DNA of 64,000 bases, taken from the NCBI RefSeq assembly GCF_022664455.2, contig NZ_JAKRKC020000001.1, positions 310,001 to 374,000 of the forward strand. The letters are read 5' to 3'. The stretch is from Actinomadura luzonensis (GTDB taxonomy: Bacteria; Actinomycetota; Actinomycetes; Streptosporangiales; Streptosporangiaceae). The notes beneath the pieces are model-generated. The model saw nothing but the letters and a program-made list of their open reading frames with translations. It made no database searches and was not told where the DNA came from. Each line of letters opens with the position of its first letter. Position 1 is the first letter of the stretch. Positions 16,360 through 25,504 of this stretch are shown here, in pieces. Both the position numbers and the translations under genes were made by a program.

Positions 16360-16409
16360 TACCTCCGGGGGACGAGCGGCCCGGCCGGAAGGGTGCAGAC
16401 TGGACCGCG

Positions 16410-17471
16410 ATGAAGAACAAGTGGCTGCAGATCGTCCTGTCCGTGCTGTCGCTGGCGCTGGCCGTGCTGCTCGTGGTGTACCTGCCGCAGATCGTGCGGG
16501 CGCTCACGGGCAAGCCCGTGTCGTGGGCCGAGATCGGCGCGGTGTTCGGCGCGCTCGGGGCCGGCGAGATCGCCCTGATGACGGCGCTGTGGCTGCTGAG
16601 CCTGCTGGCGTACACGTTCGTGCTGACCAACTCGCTGCCCGGGCTGACCAACCTGCAGGGCCTGACGCTCAACGCGGCCGGCAGCGCGGTCAGCAACCTG
16701 CTGCCCTTCGGCGGCGCGGTGGGCGTGGCGCTGTCGTTCGCCATGACGCGGGGCTGGGGCTTCGGCAACCGCGCGATCGTGGTGATGACGCTGGTCAGCG
16801 GCATCTGGAACACGTTGTTCCGGTTCATCCTGCCGGCGGTCGGCATCATCGCGCTGCTCGTGGCGGGCGAGGCCCCCAACTCCACCGTCGCCAACGCGGG
16901 CTGGAGCGGCGCGCTCGCCATCCTGGCGCTGTGCGCGGCCGTGGCCGCCGCCCTCTACTGGGACCGCGCCGCCGCCGTGCTCGGCCGCGCCCTCGACGCC
17001 GTCACCAGGCTGCTGCGGCTGCGCGTGCACGCCTCCGAGCACTTCCACAAGCTGCGCGCCGACACCGCCGAGATCGTCCGCACCCGCTCGCTCGGGCTGT
17101 CGCTCGGCATGGTGTTCTTCCTCGGCTTCCAGTGGGCGATCATGGCGGCCTGCATGTGGGCCACCGGCGCCTGGCCCGGGCTCGCCCAGTCGATCGCCGT
17201 CTTCGCCCTGTCGCGGGTGCTCACCAGCGCGCTGGTGACGCCCAGCGGGGCCGGGATCATGGAGAGCGGGGTGGTGTTCCTGCTCACCGCCGCCTTCCAC
17301 GTGCCGGCCGCTCCGGCCACCGCGACCGCACTGCTTTTCGGCTTCTGGACTTACACTATCGAGATCCCGTTCGGCGGCCTGGCCCTGGGCGCGTGGGCGC
17401 TGCTGCGCAGGCGCGGCGGCCGGAACGCCGGCGCGGAGTCCCCGTCAGCGATCTCGAAGGCCCCCCAGTGA
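16410..17471 (+). CDS. Lysylphosphatidylglycerol synthase TM-region / UPF0104 membrane protein
   Basis: 353 residues with about eight membrane segments. The family signature is visible: the asparagine-rich AAGSAVSNLLPFGGAVGVALSF near 90-112 and PSGAGIMESGVVFLL near 275. It contains the flippase-like half of MprF without the synthase half. Such proteins are proposed to move lipids or polyprenyl-linked sugars. It probably belongs with the flanking GT4 and PIG-L genes. Confidence 0.86.
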   Translation: MKNKWLQIVLSVLSLALAVLLVVYLPQIVRALTGKPVSWAEIGAVFGALGAGEIALMTALWLLSLLAYTFVLTNSLPGLTNLQGLTLNAAGSAVSNLLPFGGAVGVALSFAMTRGWGFGNRAIVVMTLVSGIWNTLFRFILPAVGIIALLVAGEAPNSTVANAGWSGALAILALCAAVAAALYWDRAAAVLGRALDAVTRLLRLRVHASEHFHKLRADTAEIVRTRSLGLSLGMVFFLGFQWAIMAACMWATGAWPGLAQSIAVFALSRVLTSALVTPSGAGIMESGVVFLLTAAFHVPAAPATATALLFGFWTYTIEIPFGGLALGAWALLRRRGGRNAGAESPSAISKAPQ

Positions 17472-17522
17472 CAATCCCAAACCCATCAAAGACCTTGTGC
17501 GTGATTCGTAGGCCCGCATAGC

Positions 17523-20500
17523 GTGGCGGCTGAAATGGTGGCGTTCCGAGTTCTGGGGCCAGTCGAGGCGTACGAACACGACGACGAGCTCGACCTGGGC
17601 GGGTTGCGGCAGCGAGCCGTCCTCGCCCGACTCCTCGTGGCCAGGGGTCAGGTCGTCCCGGTTGACACGCTTCTTTACGACCTGTGGGACGACGACGCGG
17701 CCAAGGGCGCGCAGTCGGGCCTGCAGGTCTACATCTCGCGCCTGCGCCGGGTGCTGGAGCCGGGCCGCCCGCGCGGCGGCCCCAACCGCCTGCTGGTGAC
17801 CGTGGCCTCCGGCTACGCCCTGCGGGTGGCCTCCGACCAGGTCGACGCGCTGCGCTTCGAGCAGCTCGTCCGGGCGGCGGGCGAGCACCTGGAGGAGGGC
17901 GACCCGCAGTCCGCCCGCGGCCGCCTGGAGAAGGCGCTCGGGCTGTGGCGCGGCACCCCCTACTCCGACTTCGCCGACCAGCCCTGGGCCGAGGCCGAGG
18001 TCAACCGGCTGACCGAGCTGCGCCTGGTGGCGCGCGAGCGGCACGCCGACACCGGGCTGCGCCTCGGCCTGCACGCCGAGACCGTGCCCGACCTGGAGGC
18101 GCTGACCACCGAGCACCCGCTGCGCGAGGAGGGCTGGCGGCTGCTGGCGCTCGGCCTCTACCGCTGCGGGCGGCAGGGCGACGCGCTGGCCGCGCTGCGC
18201 CGCGCCAGGAACATCCTGGCCGACGAGCTCGGCATCGACCCGGGCCCGGCGCTGCGCAAGCTGGAGTCCGACATCCTGGCCCAGTCGCCCGAGCTGGACC
18301 TCGCGGTCCCGGCCCGGCCCGTCCGGCCCGTGCCGGCGGCCGGCGACACCTGGCCGCCCCGCCCGGCCGCGGCGGTCGAGCCGCCGCCGCTGGAGCCCGA
18401 GCCGTTCGTCGGCCGCGACGCCGAGCTGTCCCGGCTCACCACCGCGGCCTCGCGCACCGGCCGGTTCCAGGTCGCCGTCGTCACCGGCGTGGCGGGCGCG
18501 GGCAAGACCACGCTGCTGCGCCGCCTGGAGGGCCGGCTCGCGGCCGACGGGTGGACCACCGCCTCCGGCGCCTGCCCCGACTCCAGCGCCACCCCGCCCG
18601 GCTGGGCCTGGGTCGAGATCCTGCGCACGCTCATCGGCATGACCGGCCCGGGCGAGTACGCCCAGCTCCTCGCCCCGCTGCTGGACGACGCCGCGCCCGA
18701 CCCCGACGAGGACGAGGTCTCCGGCGGCTTCCGGCTGCACCGGGCGGTCGGCGGCTACCTCGCCGGCGTCGCCCGCCGCGGCCCGGTGCTGCTCACCCTG
18801 GAGGACCTCCACTGGGCCGACGACCAGACCCTCGCCCTGCTGCGCGCGCTGCCCAGCCTGCTGGCCACGAGCCGGGTGATGCTGGTCGTGACGTGCCGCG
18901 AGAGCGAGCTGGACGACGCCCAGTCCGACGTGCTGGCCTCGCTGGCCCGGCTGGGCCCGGTGCGGGTGAGCCTGTCCGGGCTCGACCCGAAGGCCGTGGC
19001 CGAGCTGGTGCGGGCCACGTGCGTGCGCGAGATCGACGAGGACGCGGTCGAGTCCATCGTCGAGCGCACCGGCGGCAACCCGTTCTTCGTGCGCGAGACC
19101 GTGCGCCTGCTCGACTCCGAGGGCGCGGCCGACCGGGCGAGCGCCACGGAGGTCCTGTCGCAGGTGCCCTCCGGCGTGCGCGACGTGCTGCGCAGGCGCA
19201 TCTCGCGGCTGCCGTCCGGGGCGCAGCAGATCCTGCTGCAGGCCGCGGTGATCGGCCGCGACGTCGACCTCGACGTGCTGATCGCGGTCGCCGCCGGCGA
19301 CGAGGACGCCGTCATCGAGGCGGTCGAGGCCGCGCTGCTGGCCGGGCTGGTCACCGAGCCGGGCCCCGGGCTGCTGCGCTTCGACCACGACCTGGTGCGC
19401 GACACCCTCTACTCCGACGCCTCCCGCCTCCGCCGCACCCGGCTGCACGCCTCCGTGGCGGCGGTCATCGAGCAGCGCACGCCCTCCGACGTGGCGGCGC
19501 TCGCCCACCACTACTTCCTGGCCGACACGGCCGAGAAGGCGGTCCACTACGCGGGCCTCGCCGCCGAGCAGGCCGAGCGGCGCTTCGCCCACCGCGAGGC
19601 GGCCCAGCTGTGGGAGCAGGCGATCGCCGCGTTCGACCGCTCGCGCGGCGACGAGCACGGCGAGCAGCCGGAGCGGGCCAAGGAGCGGCTGCGGCTCATG
19701 CTGCGCCAGATCAGGGCGCTCGCGGTGTGCGGCGACATGCACGCGGCGCGGCTGCTGCGGCGCCAGGCCATGGACGCGGCGCTGCCGCTCGGCGACCTGG
19801 AGATCACCGCGAAGGTGGCGGCCTCGCTGGCCGTGCCGCACAAGGGCATGACGCGCGACTTCACCCGTACGGCGTGGGAGATCGTGGACGTCACCGAGCG
19901 GGCGCTGATCGAGCTGCCCGCCGGCGAGCAGCGGCTGCGGGCGAGCCTGCTGACCACGCTGGCGCTGGAGCTGGAGGGCTCCTCCTCGCCCGAGCGCGGG
20001 CGCGAGGCGTCGCTCCAGGCGCTGGAGCTGGCCCGGCAGAGCGGCGACCCGACCCTGATCGCGGCGGCGCTCAGCGGGCGGCTGCGGCAGTCGTACGACA
20101 TCCCGGCCGTGGACGCGCGCGAGAGCATCGGCCGCGAGCTGCTGGAGATGGCCCAGCGCTCGGGGCAGATGGCCACGCAGGCGCTGGCCCACCTGGTGCT
20201 GATGGAGTGCGCGGCGGCGCGCGGCGACTTCGCGGTGGCCGACCAGCACGCCGCCGCCGCCGACAAGCTGGCCAAGCAGTACGACCTGTCGGCCCCGGCC
20301 GCGGTGGTCGTCTGGTACGGCGGCATGCGGCAGATGATCACCGGCGACTACGCGGCGGCCGAGCGCACCTACCGCGAGGCGGCCAGGATGACCGCCCGCG
20401 CCGGCATGCTGGAGGGCCGCCAGGACCTCCCGCTGATCACCACGTTCTGCCTGCACCTGGTCGACGGGCGGGCGGCCGAGACGGTCGACCTGCTCGCCGA

Positions 20501-20924
20501 CAAGCACCACCGGGGCGCGAAGTGGACGATGGACGCCTACGCCCTGGCGCTGGCCTCGGCCGGGCACCTGGCCGACGCCAAGGCGGTGGCCGCCACCCGG
20601 CCGCCGGTGCGTCCCGACTTCCTGTACGAGCTGGCGATGACCTGGCGGGCGCTGGCCGGCATGCTGCTCGACGACCGGGAGCGGATGGTCGACTGCTACG
20701 ACAAGCTGAAGCCGTTCTCCGACCGGGTGGCGGGCGCGGGCACGGGCGTGGTCGCGTTGTGGCCGGTGGCGCTGACGCTCGGCGACCTCGCCATCCGCCT
20801 CGGGCAGCCGGACGCGGCCCGCGAGCACTACAAGAAGGCGCTGGAGGTGGCCGAGCGGGTGGGCGTGCCGCGCTGGGTGGAGGCGGCGCAGCGCTCGGTC
20901 GCCGACTCGTCCGGCGAGGGCTGA
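17523..20924 (+). CDS. SARP/BTAD-type regulator with AAA ATPase and TPR-like region
   Basis: A giant AfsR-like transcription factor of 1133 residues. Its parts are an OmpR-type winged helix (about 1-95; LGGLRQRAVLARLLVARGQ), the BTAD domain (about 105-250; EELRLVARERHADTGL-type helices ending in ADELGIDPGPAL), an ATPase with FVGRDAELSRL, Walker A GVAGAGKTT (about 321-329) and Walker B-like LLTLEDLHWADDQ (about 420), then some 450 residues of TPR-like helices. GTG at 17523 is used; ATG at 17535 is possible. Such proteins govern secondary metabolism or development. No biosynthetic cluster is adjacent, so the target is unknown. Confidence 0.92.
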   Translation: MAAEMVAFRVLGPVEAYEHDDELDLGGLRQRAVLARLLVARGQVVPVDTLLYDLWDDDAAKGAQSGLQVYISRLRRVLEPGRPRGGPNRLLVTVASGYALRVASDQVDALRFEQLVRAAGEHLEEGDPQSARGRLEKALGLWRGTPYSDFADQPWAEAEVNRLTELRLVARERHADTGLRLGLHAETVPDLEALTTEHPLREEGWRLLALGLYRCGRQGDALAALRRARNILADELGIDPGPALRKLESDILAQSPELDLAVPARPVRPVPAAGDTWPPRPAAAVEPPPLEPEPFVGRDAELSRLTTAASRTGRFQVAVVTGVAGAGKTTLLRRLEGRLAADGWTTASGACPDSSATPPGWAWVEILRTLIGMTGPGEYAQLLAPLLDDAAPDPDEDEVSGGFRLHRAVGGYLAGVARRGPVLLTLEDLHWADDQTLALLRALPSLLATSRVMLVVTCRESELDDAQSDVLASLARLGPVRVSLSGLDPKAVAELVRATCVREIDEDAVESIVERTGGNPFFVRETVRLLDSEGAADRASATEVLSQVPSGVRDVLRRRISRLPSGAQQILLQAAVIGRDVDLDVLIAVAAGDEDAVIEAVEAALLAGLVTEPGPGLLRFDHDLVRDTLYSDASRLRRTRLHASVAAVIEQRTPSDVAALAHHYFLADTAEKAVHYAGLAAEQAERRFAHREAAQLWEQAIAAFDRSRGDEHGEQPERAKERLRLMLRQIRALAVCGDMHAARLLRRQAMDAALPLGDLEITAKVAASLAVPHKGMTRDFTRTAWEIVDVTERALIELPAGEQRLRASLLTTLALELEGSSSPERGREASLQALELARQSGDPTLIAAALSGRLRQSYDIPAVDARESIGRELLEMAQRSGQMATQALAHLVLMECAAARGDFAVADQHAAAADKLAKQYDLSAPAAVVVWYGGMRQMITGDYAAAERTYREAARMTARAGMLEGRQDLPLITTFCLHLVDGRAAETVDLLADKHHRGAKWTMDAYALALASAGHLADAKAVAATRPPVRPDFLYELAMTWRALAGMLLDDRERMVDCYDKLKPFSDRVAGAGTGVVALWPVALTLGDLAIRLGQPDAAREHYKKALEVAERVGVPRWVEAAQRSVADSSGEG

Positions 20925-20927
20925 GGA

Positions 20928-20956
20928 GCTGACGCCGGGGGTGAGGGGCGGTCAGC
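20928..20956. terminator. Bidirectional hairpin between convergent genes
   Basis: GCTGAC (20928-20933) and GTCAGC (20951-20956) pair across a G-rich loop between the SARP stop and the stop of the reverse-strand secreted protein. It is a plausible shared terminator without a T-tract. Confidence 0.35.
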
Positions 20957-21560
20957 AGCTCACCTGGAAGCGGTCGCTCGCGACGGTGGCGGCGCCCTCG
21001 GCGATCACCTCGACCCGGTACCAGCCGGGGTTGCCGGAGATCCGGGGCCGCCACTCGACCTGGCGCTCGGCGCTCGCGAAGCCGCTGTGCTCCGACAGGT
21101 AGGTGCGCCAGGTCTTGGTGGCGGGGCTCCAGCGGGCCAGCCGCCAGCGGTAGAGCACGCCCTGGCCGGGGGCGGCCTCGGCGAGCACGCTGCGGGCGAC
21201 GTACGACTTGGCGCAGCCGGCCGCGCCGTCGGCCACGGCGGCGACGGCGACCGCGCCGGCGCGGGCCTGCGGGTGCGTGACGGCGGCCTGTGTTGTAACG
21301 CCGGCCTGTGCTGAAACGCCGGCCTGGGCCGGGGCGGCGGCGCGGGCGGCGTGGGCGGCGGGCTGGGCGAGGGGCCGGGAGATCGGCACTTCGCGGGCCG
21401 ACAACGTCACGGTCCGGGTGGGCGCCGCCGCCGCCGGGCCGGCGCTGTCGTAGGCGGAGAGGCCGACGTAGGCGCTGGTGAAGGCCAGCGCGGCCACGAA
21501 GAGCTTGGCCGCGTTCGCGGTGCCGCTGGCCAGGACGGCCGCACTTCTCGTCGTCGACAT
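20952..21560 (-). CDS. Membrane-anchored or secreted protein with Ala-rich linker
   Basis: 202 residues. There is a hydrophobic signal/anchor near 12-40 (AAKLFVAALAFTSAYVGLSA), then a low-complexity Ala/Gln/Val linker with short repeats (QAGVSAQAGV, TTQAAVTH), then a roughly 90-residue C-terminal domain with two Cys (GCAKSYVAR and the terminal VSC) and several Trp (WRLARWSPATKTW, VEWRPRISGNPGWYRVEV) that looks like a small immunoglobulin-like domain. No family is recognised. ATG at 21560 has AAGGGG upstream; an upstream in-frame ATG at 21665 lies in the promoter. Confidence 0.72.
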   Translation of the reverse strand: MSTTRSAAVLASGTANAAKLFVAALAFTSAYVGLSAYDSAGPAAAAPTRTVTLSAREVPISRPLAQPAAHAARAAAPAQAGVSAQAGVTTQAAVTHPQARAGAVAVAAVADGAAGCAKSYVARSVLAEAAPGQGVLYRWRLARWSPATKTWRTYLSEHSGFASAERQVEWRPRISGNPGWYRVEVIAEGAATVASDRFQVSC

Positions 21561-21682
21561 CGTCAACACCCCTTCTTGCTCACGCCTAGAGTGGAGCGGG
21601 GCGGTTGAGCGGCGCTTGTCCGCTGGTTGCACCTTTTGCGGCGCGCTTGCAGGCGGGTGTGGCACTTACTTGCAGGGTGAAA

Positions 21683-21701
21683 TAAGGTTAGGCTGACCTA
21701 A
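21683..21701. promoter_or_regulatory. IdeR/DtxR iron box
   Basis: TAAGGTTAGGCTGACCTAA matches the 19-bp DtxR/IdeR consensus TWAGGTTAGSCTAACCTWA at all positions but one. It overlaps a -10 candidate TAGGCT (21689-21694) for the DedA gene that starts at about 21731, and lies about 120 bases upstream of the divergent secreted-protein gene. Iron-dependent repression of one or both is expected. Confidence 0.75.
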
Positions 21702-21730
21702 CGGTCTGACCCGCGGCTGGTGGAGGGATG

Positions 21731-22285
21731 GTGAGCCGTCACATGAGGCGAGCGATGACCGCCGTCCCCGCCCCCGACACGCCCTACTGGCTCGACCTGC
21801 CGTACTGGCTGGTGGGCGTCGTCCTCATCCTCGCGCTGTTCGGCGCGTTCCAGGTCTACTACTGGGTCGGCCGCAGGCTCGGCGAGAAGCTCTACGACTC
21901 GCGCGTCGGGCGCAAGGTCGGCCGCGCGCGCATCGAGGCGGTCGAGCGGGTCGTCGAGAAGTGGGGCGCGCTCGCCGTCTACGGCTGCTTCTGGGTGCCG
22001 GGGCTGCGCCACACCCTGCCCTGGGTCGCGGGCGCCCTCCGCGTCTCCTACCCCTGGTACGTCGTCGCGAGCGCGCTCGGCTGCCTGACCTGGGCGCCGC
22101 TGTGGTGGTTCGGCGGCGCGGCCGCGGTGTGGGCCTGGCTGCGGCTCGCCGCGCGCTCCCCCGTCGCCGCCGTGGCCGTGGCCGTGCTGGCGGCGGCCGC
22201 GGTGGCCGGCTTCGTGGCCTGGCGCAGGAGGCGGCGGCGCGCCGCCGCGGGCGACGCGGCGGGCAACGACGCCGTCGCCGCCTGA
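21731..22285 (+). CDS. DedA / SNARE-associated-family membrane protein
   Basis: About 184 residues with three to four membrane segments. The DedA core motif is recognisable in the stretch YYWVGRRLGEKL ... VEKWGALAVYGCFWVPGLRHTLPWVAGALRVSYPWY, with conserved G-x-R/P-x6-AG features. Members act in undecaprenyl-phosphate or lipid recycling and proton-motive-force homeostasis. GTG at 21731 has the best spacing to GGAG; ATG at 21728 or 21743 are alternatives. The promoter carries an iron box, so expression should rise in iron limitation. Confidence 0.78.
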   Translation: MSRHMRRAMTAVPAPDTPYWLDLPYWLVGVVLILALFGAFQVYYWVGRRLGEKLYDSRVGRKVGRARIEAVERVVEKWGALAVYGCFWVPGLRHTLPWVAGALRVSYPWYVVASALGCLTWAPLWWFGGAAAVWAWLRLAARSPVAAVAVAVLAAAAVAGFVAWRRRRRRAAAGDAAGNDAVAA

Positions 22286-22287
22286 CC

Positions 22288-22503
22288 TCAGGCCCGCTCC
22301 ACCGGCTCGCGCCCGGCGGCGCTGCCGCTCCGGTCGTCGATGACGGCCTCGGGCGCGCTCCTCCGCACGGTCTCGATGCCGTTGACGCAGGCGGCCTTGG
22401 ACGTGAACCCCTCGCCCACCGCCAGCGTCTGCCCGTTGCCCGCGACCAGCGCGAACCGGTAGCCGCCCCGCCCGTCCTCGGTGATGATGAACCTGCCCGC
22501 CAC
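22288..22503 (-). CDS. DUF1508 (YegP-like) protein
   Basis: 71 residues matching one DUF1508 unit: GRFIITEDGRGGYRFALVAGNGQTLAVGEGFTSKAACVNGIETV (written from about 3 to 46). Many relatives have two units; this has one. GTG at 22503 is preceded by GGGGGAAGGA. Function is unknown. It is convergent with the DedA gene, with only 2 bases between stops. Confidence 0.8.
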   Translation of the reverse strand: MAGRFIITEDGRGGYRFALVAGNGQTLAVGEGFTSKAACVNGIETVRRSAPEAVIDDRSGSAAGREPVERA

Positions 22504-22596
22504 GGTCCTTCCCCCTTCGATCCACCATTCATTTACCCCCACCGGATGGGGCTTTATGGCGTGACAGGGCAAACGAACCCTTGATCTCCTGCCACC

Positions 22597-23445
22597 ATGT
22601 TCGTCATGCGTATTGCGGGATTGATGGGCTCTGCCGCGCTCGCCGTGCTTGTGGGCTTCTCCACCCCGGCCGTCGCGGCCGACGCGCCCACGGTGGCGGC
22701 GGGCGAGGCGTACGTGGTCGACTCGGCGGGAACGATCCACCTCGGCAAGCGGCAGACGCGGCGGGTGCCGGTGGCGAGCCTGGTCAAGGTCATGACCGCG
22801 TACGTCGTGCTGCGCGAGGCCGGCCTCGGCGACACGATCACGATCACCGGCGCCGACGTCAAGTACGCCGCCAAGGGCGGCGCGACCACGGCCGGGCTGC
22901 GCGAGGGCGAGCGCCTGACGGTCCGGGACCTGCTGTACGGGCTGCTGCTGCCCTCCGGCGCCGACGCGGCCAACGCCCTGGCCCGCCGCTACGGCCCCGG
23001 CAAGGCCGCGTTCGTCGCCAAGATGAACCGCACCGCCCGCGCCCTCGGCCTGGCCGACACCCGCTACACCAACGCCGACGGCCTGCCCGCGCCCGCGAAC
23101 GGCGGCTGGTCCACCGCCGCCGACCAGGTCAAGCTGGCCCAGCGGGCGCTGGCGAACGGCACGTTCCGCTCGCTGGTCGGCACCCGCACGCACAAGGTCG
23201 CCAAGACCTCCGTGCACCGCGCGCACACCTGGCACAACTCCAACAAGCTGCTGTCGCGCTCGCCGGACGTGCTCGGCGTCAAGACCGGCTACACCAAGGC
23301 GGCCGGTTACTGCCTGCTGTTCGCCGGCGAGCGCAACGGCCGGCAGGTGGTGGGCGTGCTGCTCGGCGACAGCAGCGCGGAGCGCCGCTTCACCACCGCC
23401 GAGCGGCTGCTCGACTACGCCGGGGAGCAGATCGCGTTCGGCTGA
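22597..23445 (+). CDS. D-alanyl-D-alanine carboxypeptidase (peptidase S11)
   Basis: A periplasmic/cell-wall PBP5-like DD-carboxypeptidase of 282 residues that trims peptidoglycan stem peptides. A signal peptide (about 1-28, ending AVAADA) leads into the serine-active core: SLVK at 61-64, the second motif as SGA (120-122) instead of the usual SGN, and KTG at 229-231. There is no C-terminal amphipathic anchor, so it is probably secreted. The ATG at 22597 lacks a clear ribosome site; ATG 22606 is an alternative. Confidence 0.9.
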   Translation: MFVMRIAGLMGSAALAVLVGFSTPAVAADAPTVAAGEAYVVDSAGTIHLGKRQTRRVPVASLVKVMTAYVVLREAGLGDTITITGADVKYAAKGGATTAGLREGERLTVRDLLYGLLLPSGADAANALARRYGPGKAAFVAKMNRTARALGLADTRYTNADGLPAPANGGWSTAADQVKLAQRALANGTFRSLVGTRTHKVAKTSVHRAHTWHNSNKLLSRSPDVLGVKTGYTKAAGYCLLFAGERNGRQVVGVLLGDSSAERRFTTAERLLDYAGEQIAFG

Positions 23446-23492
23446 CCGGCCGCCCCCGGCCGTAGGATCGAAGGGCGGAGACGGGGGCGGTC

Positions 23493-24914
23493 ATGAGACC
23501 CTTCGAGATCCTTCTGCTCGCCGCCGACCTGGTGGCGTTCGTCGCGCTCCTCGCCCGGCGGCCGGCCGTCGTCCCGGCGGCCCCGGCGGCGGCGCTCGCG
23601 CAGCTCGCCGTGGAGGGCTACCGCTGGCAGCTCGTGCCGGCGTACGGGCTGGCCGCCGCTCTCACCGTCGCCCTCGCCGTCGAACTCATCGCCGCCCGCA
23701 CCGCCGCCTGGGCCGCGCGGCGGTCGCGGCTCCCCCGCCGGGCGCGCGCCGCCGGGGCCGCGCTCGCCGCGCTGACGCTGCTCGCCGGGGCGGGCCTGCC
23801 GATCGTGCTGCCGGTCTTCCGCCTTCCGGAGCCGGGCGGCCCGTACGGCATCGGCACCCTGGTCTACCACTGGACCGACGACGTGCGCCCCGAGGTGTTC
23901 ACCGCCGGCCGCGGCGACCGGCGCGAGGTCATGGCGCAGGTGTGGTACCCGGCCAGGCCGGCTCCTGACGCGCCGCGGGCGCCGTACCTGGACGAGCCGG
24001 AGTCGCTGACGGGCGGGGTGTCCCGGGTGTCGGGGCTGCCGCCGTTCGTCTTCGGCCACCTGCGCTACGTCATCTCCCACGCCGTGCGGGGCGCGCCGCC
24101 GCTGGCCGGGCGGTACCCGGTGCTGGTCTTCCTGGCCGGGCGGATGGGGGTGCGGCAGGTGAACACGTTCCAGGTCGAGGAGCTGGTGTCCCGGGGGTAC
24201 GTGGTGGCGGGGATCGACCAGCCGTACGCGTCCGCCGCCGTGGCCTTCCCCGACGGGCGGCGCGCGCTCCACGACCCGCGCATGGACGGGCGCGCCTTCC
24301 AGGACGCGCACATCCCGTTCCTGGCCGGGGACGTCACGCTGGCCCTCGACCGGCTGGCCGCGATCGACCGGGCCGACCCCCGGCGGCTGCTGACCGGGCA
24401 CCTGGACCTGGCCCGCGCCGGGCTGTTCGGCCACTCGCTGGGCGCGATCGTCGGCGCGCGGGCGTGCCTGGCCGAGCCGCGGCTGCGCGCCTGCCTGCTG
24501 GAGGACGCGCACGTGCCCCCGGAGGTGGTCCGCGCGAGGCCGGCGGTGCCGACGATGTGGATCACCCGGGACGCCGCCACCATGCGGCTGGAGCGCGCCC
24601 GGTTCGGCGGCTGGCCGGAGCAGGCCGTCCTCGAGCACCAGGCCACCATGCGCGCGGCCTACGCCGGGCTCCGCGCGCAGGGCTACTTCGTCGAGGTGCC
24701 CGGCATGTTCCACCTGGACATGACCGACGGGCCGCTCATGTCGCCGCTGTCGGGCCTGATCGGGCTGTCGGGGCCGATCGGCGTGGCCCGCGCGCACGAG
24801 ATCGTCCGGGCGTACTCGGTGGCCTTCTTCGACCGGCAGCTCAAGGGCTCGGCCGCGCCCCTGCCGGTCTTTCCTGAGGCCCGCGTGCGGAGCCGCGACG
24901 GGCGGGCCGGCTAG
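23493..24914 (+). CDS. Membrane-anchored alpha/beta hydrolase (PAF-acetylhydrolase-like)
   Basis: 473 residues. The first 115 hold four hydrophobic segments, then a hydrolase domain beginning GTLVYHWTDD. The nucleophile elbow is FGHSLGAIVGA (Ser near 316), with a catalytic-His region at EVPGMFHLDMTDGPL. The arrangement (membrane segments plus a PAF-AH/chlorophyllase-like hydrolase) occurs in actinobacterial lipases. The substrate is unknown. Its stop codon overlaps that of the next, convergent gene. Confidence 0.86.
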   Translation: MRPFEILLLAADLVAFVALLARRPAVVPAAPAAALAQLAVEGYRWQLVPAYGLAAALTVALAVELIAARTAAWAARRSRLPRRARAAGAALAALTLLAGAGLPIVLPVFRLPEPGGPYGIGTLVYHWTDDVRPEVFTAGRGDRREVMAQVWYPARPAPDAPRAPYLDEPESLTGGVSRVSGLPPFVFGHLRYVISHAVRGAPPLAGRYPVLVFLAGRMGVRQVNTFQVEELVSRGYVVAGIDQPYASAAVAFPDGRRALHDPRMDGRAFQDAHIPFLAGDVTLALDRLAAIDRADPRRLLTGHLDLARAGLFGHSLGAIVGARACLAEPRLRACLLEDAHVPPEVVRARPAVPTMWITRDAATMRLERARFGGWPEQAVLEHQATMRAAYAGLRAQGYFVEVPGMFHLDMTDGPLMSPLSGLIGLSGPIGVARAHEIVRAYSVAFFDRQLKGSAAPLPVFPEARVRSRDGRAG

Positions 24915-25453
24915 CCGAACGTCATCCGGCCGGTGCCGCTCAGCCGCTCCAGCCCCTGCGTGGCGCAGCCGATGAGCCCGGCGTCGGGCATGAGGCCGCC
25001 GGCGGTCGGGCGGCCCTTGAGCGGGCCGTAGGTGACCGTGCCGCCGAGCAGGGTGTCGGCCGGGCGGTGGGTGGCGAGGCTGCCCTCGCTGCCGCGGATC
25101 CTGGAGCTGCCGAGCGGGCGGCCGTCCCAGCCGAACCAGACGACGACCGCGCGGCCGCGCACGTGGCGGGCGCTGGTGCAGGAGATGTCGGCGGTGGCGC
25201 GCAGGGAGACCCAGCCGGAGCGCAGCGCGCCGGCCGAGCCGTCCGGCGAGACGCAGCCGGTGAGCTGGAGGTTGCCCCGCACGGTGACGGGCCGCGGCGT
25301 CAGCCCGACGCGCGGGGCGAAGGTCAGCGGGCGGCCGGGCGGGGTGGCCACCGCGCAGGTGAGGGCCGCCGGCGGGGCCAGGACGGGGACGGCGCCCGGG
25401 GTCAGCGGGCCGCCCGCCGCGGCCGCCACTGCGATGATCCAGGCCAGGTCCAT
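24911..25453 (-). CDS. Secreted protein of unknown function
   Basis: 180 residues with an N-terminal hydrophobic segment (MDLAWIIAVAAAAGGPLTPG) and a mature beta-rich part containing four Cys (LTCAVATPPG, LTGCVSPDGSAG, ISCTSA, IGCATQGL), probably two disulfides. The pattern resembles uncharacterised secreted proteins of actinomycetes, with paired Cys and a final GLERLSGTGRMTFG. GGAGGGG precedes the ATG. No enzyme motif is seen. Confidence 0.72.
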   Translation of the reverse strand: MDLAWIIAVAAAAGGPLTPGAVPVLAPPAALTCAVATPPGRPLTFAPRVGLTPRPVTVRGNLQLTGCVSPDGSAGALRSGWVSLRATADISCTSARHVRGRAVVVWFGWDGRPLGSSRIRGSEGSLATHRPADTLLGGTVTYGPLKGRPTAGGLMPDAGLIGCATQGLERLSGTGRMTFG

Positions 25454-25504
25454 GTGCCCCTCCGGCGCGAACTCAACGTGAAGTGCCGGTCACATTGTGC
25501 AGCA

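Noticed and set aside
17445..20828. 1127-codon reverse frame over the SARP gene
   Set aside because: Shadow frame; forward strand shows recognisable OmpR, BTAD and ATPase motifs.
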